DNA of 64,000 nucleotides from CAZVFX01 sp964626565. Its GTDB lineage: Bacteria > Myxococcota_A > UBA9042 > CAIXZC01. The translations under genes and the position numbers were made by a program. Numbering within the stretch: position 1 is the stretch's first letter; every line of letters starts with the position of its first letter. The notes under the pieces were generated by a model. The model was given only the letters and a program-made list of their open reading frames with translations, did no database searches and was not told the origin of the DNA. Positions 37,363 to 45,900 of the stretch are shown here, piece by piece. The stretch covers positions 1 to 64,000 of the forward strand of contig CAZVFX010000022.1 in assembly GCA_964626565.1 (NCBI GenBank), given 5' to 3'.

Positions 37363-38892
37363 CTACTTGTAAGAGTCTGCGTCAGAATAGCCGATCCTCA
37401 TCTTCTGTTCAGGTTCAGTGTCAACGTTGAGCACCATGATGTAGTAGAAACCTTCCGGGTTGTTGGGGATCTCGACCATTTCGAACGCGGAACCGCCGAC
37501 GCTGAAGAAGAGACCGTTGTCGCCGAACGAGACATCTCCTGCGATGACCGCGTCGTAGTCATCCAGGGTAGGCTTGGCAAATTCGCAGCCGAAGCCAACG
37601 TATTTGACCAGCACATCGATATTATGCTGCCCTTCAGGTGTCATATCGACGATGTCAACGTGCAAAGCGTTGTTGTTTCCCGTCCCCTTGCTGCTCTTCT
37701 CGGAGAAATAGAAGTATCGAATCTCCCCGGGAGCAAAGGAGTAAAAATACATCTCGCCGTTGACGATGGATATGGCGTCGGGGTCCTCGGCGCACGACTG
37801 GGCGCCCCCGCAAACGTTGGGGAGTCCACCACCGCCGCACGGTTGGCCCGGGTTGCAGTCTCCGCAATACAGCACGCCGCCACAGCCGTCGGCCAGCAGC
37901 CCGCAGTTGGCCCCTTCGGCACCGCAGGTGGTTCCGGGACAGGTACCCATGCCGCACTCGTTGGGAACCGCGGCCCCGCAGTTTTTGCCGGTGCCGCACG
38001 ACCCGCAGTTCTGCACCAGTCCGCACCCGTCCAGCACGTTTCCGCAGTCCAGGCCCAACGACTCGCAGGACTTGGGCGCACACATGCCGCCGGCACACAG
38101 CGAGTCGGTTCCCTCCAGGGTGCGGCAAGCCGACCCCGGCGGCGTGCACGCGGCCGCGTCGTTGCAGCACGGCGGATGGGGGTACGGCGCGCCCATGACG
38201 TTCTTCGACTTACACGTATTGTCCGAGTCACAAAGGTATCCTGCCGGGCAGTGGCAGGAAGCGTAACACGCTACGGATGGGGCCACGCAATGACCGTACC
38301 CGTTGCAATTCTTGCCCTCCGAACAGGTGCCGCATGAACCGCCGCACCCGTCGTCCCCGCACTCTTTGCTGTCGCAGTTCTTCTGATTGATCTCGCCATC
38401 GCAGTCATCGTCCACCAGGTTGTAGCAGGTTTCCTGCCCGCCCGGCCTGACGCTATCGTCACTGTCATCGCAATCCCCGCCCACCGGCGCGGTGTAGGGG
38501 GCCCCGGGGGCGCACAAACATGCATGGCTGCCACCGCCGAAGCCGTCCTTGTCCGCATCGATATAGAAGAACTTGCACCCCTTGGCGTCCTCTTCGTCCA
38601 CCTTGCCGTCCTGGTCGTCGTCCTTCCCGTTGCACTCCTCAGGTTCGGGGGTGCCGGAGCCTATTCCATCGGAATCAGGCGGCTTTTCAACCGAGTCGGA
38701 GCCCACCTTCTCAGCCAACGTCACATCGTGCCCGCCGCCCTGGTCGGGCCAGCCGAAAATGGTAGCGCCACCGTCCTCACAGGAAGGGCCGGTGCAGGTT
38801 TCGAAGAGCACTGTTTCGATGAGAGTTTCCGAGCACGCGGCTGCAAACAGCAAAAGACAACATGCCCAAACCGTTGTCCTCCAATTGTGCAT
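37363..38892 (-). CDS. MopE-like Cys-rich lipoprotein with C-terminal beta domain
   Basis: A 509-residue predicted lipoprotein. The start at 38892 gives a clean signal peptide (MHNWRTTVWACCLLLFAAAC). The motif CNGKDDDQDGKVDEED, then CLCAPGAPY and GDCDDSDDSVRPGG, parallels the next gene segment by segment, including NCDSKECGDDGCGG. It differs in the second half: CGNVLDGCGL- and CGLLADGCGG-type Cys repeats, then a ~130-residue beta-rich domain (MYFYSFAPGEIRYFYF onward) resembling bacterial pre-peptidase C-terminal domains. It is divergent from the secreted peptidase at 39047. Function unknown. Confidence 0.8.
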   Translation of the reverse strand: MHNWRTTVWACCLLLFAAACSETLIETVLFETCTGPSCEDGGATIFGWPDQGGGHDVTLAEKVGSDSVEKPPDSDGIGSGTPEPEECNGKDDDQDGKVDEEDAKGCKFFYIDADKDGFGGGSHACLCAPGAPYTAPVGGDCDDSDDSVRPGGQETCYNLVDDDCDGEINQKNCDSKECGDDGCGGSCGTCSEGKNCNGYGHCVAPSVACYASCHCPAGYLCDSDNTCKSKNVMGAPYPHPPCCNDAAACTPPGSACRTLEGTDSLCAGGMCAPKSCESLGLDCGNVLDGCGLVQNCGSCGTGKNCGAAVPNECGMGTCPGTTCGAEGANCGLLADGCGGVLYCGDCNPGQPCGGGGLPNVCGGAQSCAEDPDAISIVNGEMYFYSFAPGEIRYFYFSEKSSKGTGNNNALHVDIVDMTPEGQHNIDVLVKYVGFGCEFAKPTLDDYDAVIAGDVSFGDNGLFFSVGGSAFEMVEIPNNPEGFYYIMVLNVDTEPEQKMRIGYSDADSYK

Positions 38893-38930
38893 ACCCGCGC
38901 CCCCGCACCGTGTGGCTTCAGCAGTCCCTA

Positions 38931-38960
38931 ATAATAACATGTTGTATAAGTTCACGTCAA
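38931..38960 (-). promoter_or_regulatory. Promoter of the MopE-like lipoprotein pair
   Basis: On the minus strand TTGACG (38955-38960), an 18-base spacer, then TATTAT (38931-38936), about 40 bases before the ATG at 38892. Good matches to both sigma-70 boxes. Confidence 0.6.
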
Positions 38961-38993
38961 ATAACGGGCGCGCACAGGCTCAGAACCTTTGCC

Positions 38994-39022
38994 TTGAAGG
39001 GAGCTTCCCTTCCCCTTATAGT
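38994..39022 (+). promoter_or_regulatory. Promoter of the secreted peptidase gene
   Basis: TTGAAG (38994-38999), 17 bases, then TATAGT (39017-39022), 24 bases before the ATG at 39047. It is divergent from the promoter of the MopE-like genes. Confidence 0.6.
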
Positions 39023-39046
39023 TGAGTGGCAAACCGGAGGTGCAGC

Positions 39047-40345
39047 ATGAAGTCCCGTATGGCCCTGTTTCTACTCGTCTTTGTCTGGGTCCCTGCCGCT
39101 GCAGGCCAGATTCATCCCACTGACAAAGCCTATCTGGAGCCGAAACTGAAAGACCCGATCCTCGAGAAGATCAAGGCCCGTGACAAAGCGTGGCGCAAGC
39201 AGGAAGACACGGTCACTCAGGAGCTGAAAGCCAAGCAGGACGCCGAGGCAGAGAAGAAGAAGGAGTTCAAGAAACAACTCCGCGTCGACCTGCCCGAAGA
39301 ACAGATCCCGGCGCGGCCCAAAGCCTTCACGTCCGTGTTCCACTTCGAGCCCCAGGCCCAGTACATGACCGGCACCTGCTGGGCTTACGCAGGCACCTCT
39401 TTTCTGGAGTCGGAGGTGCAGCGCCTCACCGGCGTCGAAGTGAAGATGTCCGAAATGCACACCGTGTATTACGAGTACATGGAAAAAGCGCTGAGGTTCG
39501 TGCGGCAGCGAGGCGGGTCGGCTTTCTCCGAAGGGTCGCAGTTGAACGCGGTCAACCGCATGTGGCAGATGTACGGCGCAGTGCCTTTGGAGGTGTATCC
39601 CGGCGTGGCCGCGGAAGACGGACTGCACGACCACATGCGCATGTCCCGGGAGATGAGCGCCTTTCTCGACTTTGTTGAAGCCGAGGGTCTCTGGGACGAA
39701 GACTACGTACTCACCTCCATCGCGGCGATCCTCAACCGGCACATGGGAGCCCCTCCCACCACCTTCAAATGGAAAGGCAGGAAGTACACACCCACGAGCT
39801 TTGTCAAGAAGGTGTTGAAGTTCGATCCCGCCGCGTATGTGCAATTCATGTCCACCATGGCCGACCCGTTCTACACCCTTGCCTTGTTCGATGTCCCCGA
39901 CAACTGGTGGCAGGACGAAACCTACCACAACCTCCCGCTGGAAGACTTTATTTCGCTCATCACCCGGTCCATCAAGGACGGCTACTCGGTGGGCATCGGC
40001 GGAGACGTCTCCGAACCGGGCAAGAACTTCCGGGCCGACGCCGCGTTCGTGCCCACCTTTGACATTCCTTCCGAGCTGATAGACCAGTCGGCCAGGGAGT
40101 ACCGAATCGACAACGGCTCCACCGGCGACGATCACGGCGTCCATCTCGTGGGGTGGGCTGAGGTCAAGGACAAGCTGTGGTTCCTGATCAAGGACTCGGG
40201 CCGGTCTGCCAGGCACGGCAAACACGACGGCTACTACTTTTTCCGCGAAGATTTCGTCAAGCTCAAGATGCTCACCTTCATGGTCCACAAAGACGCGGTC
40301 AAAGACACCCTGGGCAAGTTCGGCAAGGCCGCGGCTGGAAAGTAG
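39047..40345 (+). CDS. Secreted C1 (bleomycin-hydrolase-like) papain-fold peptidase
   Basis: A 432-residue exported cysteine peptidase-like protein. ATG at 39047 is chosen because GGAGG lies at 39036-39040 and a signal peptide follows (MKSRMALFLLVFVWVPAAAG). A charged helix (30-80) precedes the catalytic domain. C111 sits in GTCWAYAGTSF, with Q105 six residues before it as in papain. H363 lies in DDHGVHLVGW. The usual catalytic Asn of the NSWG motif is Asp here (D383 in LIKDSG), which may alter activity. The end (GYYFFREDFVKLKML, MVHKDAV) matches aminopeptidase C/bleomycin hydrolase relatives. It is followed after 8 bp by a Cys-rich lipoprotein. Its neighbours suggest processing of surface proteins, an inference. 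Confidence 0.88.
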   Translation: MKSRMALFLLVFVWVPAAAGQIHPTDKAYLEPKLKDPILEKIKARDKAWRKQEDTVTQELKAKQDAEAEKKKEFKKQLRVDLPEEQIPARPKAFTSVFHFEPQAQYMTGTCWAYAGTSFLESEVQRLTGVEVKMSEMHTVYYEYMEKALRFVRQRGGSAFSEGSQLNAVNRMWQMYGAVPLEVYPGVAAEDGLHDHMRMSREMSAFLDFVEAEGLWDEDYVLTSIAAILNRHMGAPPTTFKWKGRKYTPTSFVKKVLKFDPAAYVQFMSTMADPFYTLALFDVPDNWWQDETYHNLPLEDFISLITRSIKDGYSVGIGGDVSEPGKNFRADAAFVPTFDIPSELIDQSAREYRIDNGSTGDDHGVHLVGWAEVKDKLWFLIKDSGRSARHGKHDGYYFFREDFVKLKMLTFMVHKDAVKDTLGKFGKAAAGK

Positions 40346-40352
40346 GTCCGCC

Positions 40353-40898
40353 ATGCGCATAGCGATTGTTGCCGCGCTGACGCTCGCCGCGTGCAGCCCC
40401 AAAGGCGGGGTTTCGGTGGGTGACGGTCTGGACTGTGGCGGGAAAACCGCAGACTCGTGCGCCGAGGCGCTGCCCCTGGGATACCCTTGCTCCACCGGCG
40501 ATTCGTGCGCCGACGGCCTCTACTGCCGGCCGCTGGGCGGCGCGGGAGTGTGCGCATCCCAATGCAGCGCTGACGACGACTGCGCCCCGGGCCAGGTCTG
40601 TGCGGAGGACAAGTGCGCATGGAACATCGGCACTGTCGGTTCGCCCTGCCCCTCGGACGCACCGTGCCACGCCGGCCTCGAGTGCGTGAGCCTCGACGAC
40701 GTTTCCTACTGTACAAGAACGTGCGACTACGACCACGCTTGCCCCCCGGGGGAAAATGCTCTGTGCGTCAGCTTCGGCGATGACGAGGACAACTTCTGCA
40801 TGAACTACTGCAAGGTGGATTCCGATTGCAGCAGCGGCCTCAAGTGCACCCCCCTGACCGCCGCACCCGATGTCACAGTCTGCTTCCTAGACATCTAG
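40353..40898 (+). CDS. Small Cys-rich lipoprotein
   Basis: A 181-residue predicted lipoprotein; the signal peptide is very short (MRIAIVAALTLAAC), with Cys14 as lipidation site. It holds about 20 cysteines in CxxxDSCADGLYC, CSADDDCAPGQVC, CPSDAPCHAGLEC and CKVDSDCSSGLKC units, the same D-C-x2-G-x-x-C style as the last segment of the giant protein's repeats. It begins 8 bp after the peptidase stop and is surely in the same transcript. Function unknown. Confidence 0.8.
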   Translation: MRIAIVAALTLAACSPKGGVSVGDGLDCGGKTADSCAEALPLGYPCSTGDSCADGLYCRPLGGAGVCASQCSADDDCAPGQVCAEDKCAWNIGTVGSPCPSDAPCHAGLECVSLDDVSYCTRTCDYDHACPPGENALCVSFGDDEDNFCMNYCKVDSDCSSGLKCTPLTAAPDVTVCFLDI

Positions 40899-40960
40899 GT
40901 TGCCGGCCTCAGGTCTCAGGCCTTTCCTTCCGCCTATAGCCTATCCGTTGCTACAGCCTG

Positions 40961-41410
40961 CTAATTCTGATGCAGTTCGTCGGTAACTGAGAGTATTTGA
41001 GTCAACGCTTCCCGCAGCGAATCGCGGGTGGAAGGGTCTACACCGCTGAGCGCGCATTGCAATGCGGCGCGCTGCCGGCGCTGGCGTGACAGCATCCAGT
41101 CCTTTCCTTCCCTGGTCAGGCGCACCAGTGTCTGACGCCGGTCCGCACCGGCTACCCGCTGCACCAGCCCCCTCTCTTCCAGGCGATCGGTAAGCTCGCT
41201 GATGCTGCTCTGGGCGCGCCTCAGCGCCCGGCGCAACGTCCCGATGCTCGTCGGCCCGGAGCGGAAGATATACTCCACCAGTTGAAGTTGCACCGGGCTC
41301 AGGCCCGTTTGCTCGCTGAGCCCCTCGGAGAGGCGCTGCAGGCGGTCCGACACCAGGGGCAGCAAGCCCGCGATGCGGTCGGCAAGTTCGGCGTTTCGGA
41401 CGAATTCCAT
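40961..41410 (-). CDS. MarR-family transcriptional regulator
   Basis: A 149-residue winged-helix regulator. The start at 41410 has GGGGAG just upstream. Landmarks: dimerisation helix at the start, LSPVQLQLVEYIFRSGPTS, the recognition-helix region RRAQSSISELTDRLEERGLV, and the wing ADRRQTLVRLTREG (the DRR motif is typical of MarR). Such proteins usually repress their own or adjacent genes in response to small ligands. The nearest genes are a convergent lipoprotein and, 100 bp upstream, efp on the same strand. Target genes are not evident. Confidence 0.92.
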   Translation of the reverse strand: MEFVRNAELADRIAGLLPLVSDRLQRLSEGLSEQTGLSPVQLQLVEYIFRSGPTSIGTLRRALRRAQSSISELTDRLEERGLVQRVAGADRRQTLVRLTREGKDWMLSRQRRQRAALQCALSGVDPSTRDSLREALTQILSVTDELHQN

Positions 41411-41510
41411 GGTCTCGACTCCCCGGGGACACTTGTCCCCCAAAAGTCAGTCTAGCCGGGACCTGAAAGTGGTGCAAAAAAAGCGGTAGAAATGCGGGGT
41501 CGGCTGCGCG

Positions 41511-42080
41511 CTACTTGCGCACTCTTTCCACGTAACGAGCTTCAGTCGTGTCCACCCGGACGACGTCCCCCGCACTGATGAACAGCGGCACCTGGACCTC
41601 AAGCCCGGTCTCCAGGACCGCGGTCTTCTGTACGTTGGTTACCGTGTCTCCTTTCAGCGCCGGCTCACACTCCGTAACCGTCATGTCGATGGCCTTGGGA
41701 AGGTCCAGGGAGATGGGCCGGCCGTTGAACACCACCAGCTTCGCCTCGATCTCTTCCACCAGGTAGTCTTCAGTGCCCCCGAGGGTCTCCTTGGCCAACG
41801 CGTGCTGCTCGTAGGTTTCCATGTCCATGAAATGGTACATGTCGTCGTCGCAGTAGAGAAACTGCACCTTCAGGGTCTCGATATCGGGGTCGTCCAGCCG
41901 CTCTCCGGCCCGAAAGGTGAAATGCTGAAGCTGCCCGGTTTCCATATTCCTTGCCTTGACTTTGACCAGGGTGTTCGCCCCCCGCGCAGAAGGGGTCTGG
42001 AACGCAACGTCGGCGACCGTGTAGGGGCTCGACTCATGGAGAAATCTGACTCCCCTTTTCAGATCGGATGAACTCGGCAT
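41511..42080 (-). CDS. efp: Elongation factor P, Arg-type loop
   Basis: A 189-residue three-domain translation factor that relieves ribosome stalling at polyproline. KOW-like N-domain, OB domain 2 (LKVQFLYCDDDMYHFMDMETYEQ) and OB domain 3 (GDTVTNVQKTAVLETGLEVQVPLF) are all present. The tip loop, which carries Lys34 in E. coli EF-P, reads TPSARGANTLVKVK with Arg33 at the tip, as in Arg-type EF-P and in EfpL/YeiP. No modification enzyme gene (epmA/epmB, earP) is in the window. ATG at 42080 has GGAGGT upstream. Its substrates would include any Pro-rich proteins, such as the rpsF tail encoded here. Confidence 0.93.
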   Translation of the reverse strand: MPSSSDLKRGVRFLHESSPYTVADVAFQTPSARGANTLVKVKARNMETGQLQHFTFRAGERLDDPDIETLKVQFLYCDDDMYHFMDMETYEQHALAKETLGGTEDYLVEEIEAKLVVFNGRPISLDLPKAIDMTVTECEPALKGDTVTNVQKTAVLETGLEVQVPLFISAGDVVRVDTTEARYVERVRK

Positions 42081-42110
42081 AATGACCTCCGTGACCTAGG
42101 GTCGGCCATG

Positions 42111-42140
42111 ATAATTACATGCCGGGACTCGATTAATCAA
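42111..42140 (-). promoter_or_regulatory. Candidate promoter of efp
   Basis: On the minus strand TTGATT (42135-42140), an 18-base spacer, then AATTAT (42111-42116), about 30 bases before the efp start. Moderate matches to both sigma-70 boxes. Confidence 0.4.
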
Positions 42141-42183
42141 GCCGATTGGGGTAGATATGAAGTGCGAACCCGGGAGAGTCCTC

Positions 42184-42960
42184 ATGAAACACAAGCTCTT
42201 TGTCCTGGACATGGACGGCACCTTCTACCTTGGCGACGACCTCTTTCCCGGGAGCCTGCCGTTCCTGGACGCGGTGAAGCGGGCGGGCTGCGACCACCTC
42301 TTTCTCACCAACAACTCATCAAAGACTTCCGACCAGTACGTGGAGAAGCTGCAGCGGCTGGGAGTTGATGCCCAGCCGGGAGACGTCCTCACCTCGGGAG
42401 ACGCGACCATCGAATTGCTGCGCAAGGAAGGACGCTGGAAGCGGCTCTACCTGGTCGCGACCAGGGCGGTGGAGCGCCAGTTTGAAGCGGCCGGATTCGA
42501 GCTCACCGCCGACTCGCCCGACGCGGTAGTGCTCACCTACGACACCACCATCGATTACGAAAAGCTGACAACCTTCTGCCTGCTCGTGAGAGAAGGCCGC
42601 CCCTACGTCGCTACTCACCCCGACTTCAACTGCCCGAGCCCTGCCGGCCCCTTGCCCGACATCGGCGCGTTCATGGCGCTGGTGGAAGCTTCTGCGGAAA
42701 GAAGACCGGACATGATTGTTGGCAAACCGATGCCCGGCATTCTGGAAGCCGCGATGATTCGCAAAGGTGCGACGAAGGAGCAGACCATGATGATCGGGGA
42801 TCGCCTCTACACCGACGTCGAGTGCGGTCTCGCCGCAGGCGCCACCGCGGCGCTGGTGCTCACCGGCGAAACCACCCGGGAAATGCTGGCCGCAAGCGAC
42901 ACCAAGCCGGACCTGGTGCTGGAATCTTTAGCAGATCTGACCACCATACTGCGTGGTTAA
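42184..42960 (+). CDS. HAD-IIA (NagD-like) phosphatase
   Basis: A 258-residue cytoplasmic haloacid-dehalogenase phosphatase. ATG at 42184 is preferred because GGGAGAG precedes it and the family N-terminus follows (KHKLFVLDMDGTFYLGD). Motif I is DMDGT, motif II is FLTNNSS, motif III is the Lys of VGKPMP, and motif IV is IGDRLYTD. The C2-type cap lies between motifs II and III, as in NagD, Pho13 and glycerol-phosphate phosphatases. Substrate unknown. It is divergent from efp and its stop lies 2 bp from the stop of the 1465-aa lipoprotein gene. Confidence 0.92.
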   Translation: MKHKLFVLDMDGTFYLGDDLFPGSLPFLDAVKRAGCDHLFLTNNSSKTSDQYVEKLQRLGVDAQPGDVLTSGDATIELLRKEGRWKRLYLVATRAVERQFEAAGFELTADSPDAVVLTYDTTIDYEKLTTFCLLVREGRPYVATHPDFNCPSPAGPLPDIGAFMALVEASAERRPDMIVGKPMPGILEAAMIRKGATKEQTMMIGDRLYTDVECGLAAGATAALVLTGETTREMLAASDTKPDLVLESLADLTTILRG

Positions 42961-42962
42961 AA

Positions 42963-45900
42963 TTACTTCGTCCAGTGGACCATCACTTTGGTGAGCACCG
43001 GGGTCTTTTCGGGATCCGTACTGGTGAGCTTCACCTCCACCTCAAGCCACCGGAACATAGGCAGCCCCTGCAGTGCCGCAGGTGAATCGGTGAAATATGC
43101 TGTCCAGCCGGCCTGAGCCAGCGCTTCTTCAGTGGCCGCAGACCTGGCTCTCACCAGGATGTCGGTGACCCCTTCCTCCTCGATCCCTTCCCACTCGATA
43201 AGCTTCCAGAACACCGTCTCCGCACCACCATCGAAGGTGCCGGTCCACTTGCCTTCCGGATTGGTGAACATCAGGTGCTGGAACCCGGTCATGTCCGAGT
43301 AGCTGTACGGGTCATCACCCATGGTAGGGAAGGTCTCCACAGTGGGGTTGTCGCCCCAGTTGGCGATGTCCACCCGGGCACAGGTGTCGGAGTTTCGACC
43401 CGCGGTCCACAGCCAGCCGTTGTGGTCGATCGCGGTCCCCACCGGATGAACGATGCCGCCGCCCATGTCGAGGGAGGTGTAAGCGCTGAAGTCCGGCTCG
43501 ACGCGCACGATGTGACGCCGGTCGCTGCCGCCGTTGTGACTGATGGCCGAATAAATGTAGCCGTTCTGGTCGACCACGACGCCTCGGGCCGCGCCCACTG
43601 CCCCGGTGGAGATCCACTCCCAGGTCTCGGTTTCAGGGGTGAACCGGAACAGCCCGTAACAGCCATAAGAACCGGTAATTACCCTTCCCTGACCGTCCAC
43701 AGTGATGCCGTACACCTGGAAGCAGCCGGCCAGGTTGGAGGGCGCGACATAAGCGGTGCCCACGGTGTCGGTCTCGGTGTTGATCACCTGGATCGACTGG
43801 GTGCCCGGCGAAAAACTGCTGGCCCAGTTGCAGTTGTTGGCAAACCACATGTTGCCCTTGTTGTCCCCCGCAGCTCCGTATGGGCAGCCGGCCACATCGA
43901 GTTCAGCCAGCTTCTTGCAGCGCGGCGGGTTCTGGTCTTCGTCCACCTCGGTGCCGGAGAACTTGAACATCTTATGGTGCTCCCACGACCCGGCCCACAC
44001 GTTGCCGTCCGCGTCCAGCGCCACCGCCCGCACCAGCCCGGTCACATCGCCGCGGCAGATGAAGTTCCCGTCGTTATCCAGGTGAACCACGTTGGAGCAG
44101 GCGGGGTCGCCGTGGTTGTTGTAGCAGCGGTTGCCCACCCACACCGAGCCGTCCTTCACCACCACCGCGGTACGTGATGGATTCTGGCCATAGCTGGTAA
44201 GCTCCTTTTCCACCGCGCCGGTATCAACGTTGATGCGCACCACTTCGTGGTCGTTGGAGTTGGCGATCCAGACATGCTTGAGTTCGCTGGTGGTCACGTC
44301 CAGGCACAAAGTATCCGGCTCGTAGCACGCCGGGTCCAGCCCTTCTCCCGGCGGGTTGGTGCTCACGCCGTCGTAGTCTCCCTCATCCCACTCCTGCGCG
44401 GTTTGCTCCTCGTCGAAGTACATGACGCAGTCGGAAGAGCAGTAGCACTGGCTCAAGGGGCAGCCCGCAGCAAAATCGAAGCCGTCGCACTCCTCGGGGC
44501 CGTTGGCCAGGGAGTCGCCGCACCATTCGTTGCAGCCCGACTTATTCCAGTACTTGCACTCCAACTCGCACACAAACTCGCCGTCATAGCACTCGGTGGG
44601 GAACACCTCGCCGTCGCAGGCCTCGAAGTCGGCGTCAATGTCACCATCGCCGCACCACGACTGGCAGTGACTGGTGTCCCAGGTCTGGCACTCATCGACA
44701 CAGTTGAACCATCCCACGTGGCAGCCCACCGGGAAGGCCTCCCCATCGCAAACTTCAGTGGCCGGATCGAGGATGCCGTTGCCGCAAGATTCATCGGACA
44801 TGCAGTCCGCGGAGCAGCCGTCGCCGTTTTCGTTGTTGCCGTCGTCGCAAGCCTCGCCATCATCCTTGAGCCCGTTGCCGCAGCAGGGAATGACCAGTTC
44901 GTGCTCACACCCGGTTTCCGGGTTGCACGAATCTGCGGTGCACTCATCCCCATCGTTGCAGGATATGGGCACCGGCCCCGGGGTGCAGATTCCATCGGAG
45001 CAGATGTCTCCCATGGTGCACGCGTCCGCGTCGTCGCACGGCGCGTCGTTGTGTACGTGATGGCACCCCGCCTCCAGGGAACAGTAGTCGTCGGTGCACA
45101 CATCCCCGTCGCTGCAATCGGCGGTGTCCCCGCCCTTGCACCAGCCGGCCACGCAACTATCGTCCACGGTACACGGATTGCCGTCGTCGCACTCAACCGC
45201 GTTGGGCACAAACTGACAACCCACTTCCGCATCGCAGCTATCGTCGGTACACGGGTTGTTGTCCTCGCACGGAAGCGCGGGCCCGCCCAGGCATTCGCCC
45301 AAGTTGCAGAAGTCGGCCGTGGTGCACGCATCCTCGTCGTTGCAGGGTGCGCTGTTAGGCACAAACTTACACCCGGTTTCCAGGTCGCATAGGTCATCTG
45401 TGCACACGTTGTCATCGTCGCACTCTATGGCGGCCTCGCCAATGCAATTGCCGCCGCTGCAGTGGTCTCCCAGAGTACAGGGGTTCAGGTCGTCGCACGC
45501 CGCGTCGTTGGCGGTATGCACGCACCCGGTTTCGGGGTTGCAGGTGTCGTCGGTACAAACGTTAGCGTCGTCGCAATTGACCTCTCCCCCGGGGTGGCAG
45601 TCGCCGCCGGCGCAAAGGTCGTCCTGCGTGCATGCATCGTGGTCATCGCAAATGGCGGTATTGGGTTCGGCGAAGCACCCGCTTTCCGGGTGGCACCCGT
45701 CGGTGGTGCACACTTTGCCGTCATCGCAATCCAACGGCCCAGCAGGGACGCACTCGCCCGCGGCGCAGTAGTCGCCTACCGTGCAGGGGTTGGCGTCGTC
45801 GCACTCCCCTTCCTGCGGCGCATGCTTACATCCGGAAGCGGGATCGCAAAGGTCCTCTGTGCACACGTTGTCATCGTCGCACCCCAGAAACGCCTGGGAG

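Noticed and set aside
39071..40495. 474-codon minus-strand frame opposite the C1 peptidase
   Set aside because: The plus-strand frame has a ribosome site, signal peptide and catalytic motifs; the antisense frame is a shadow.
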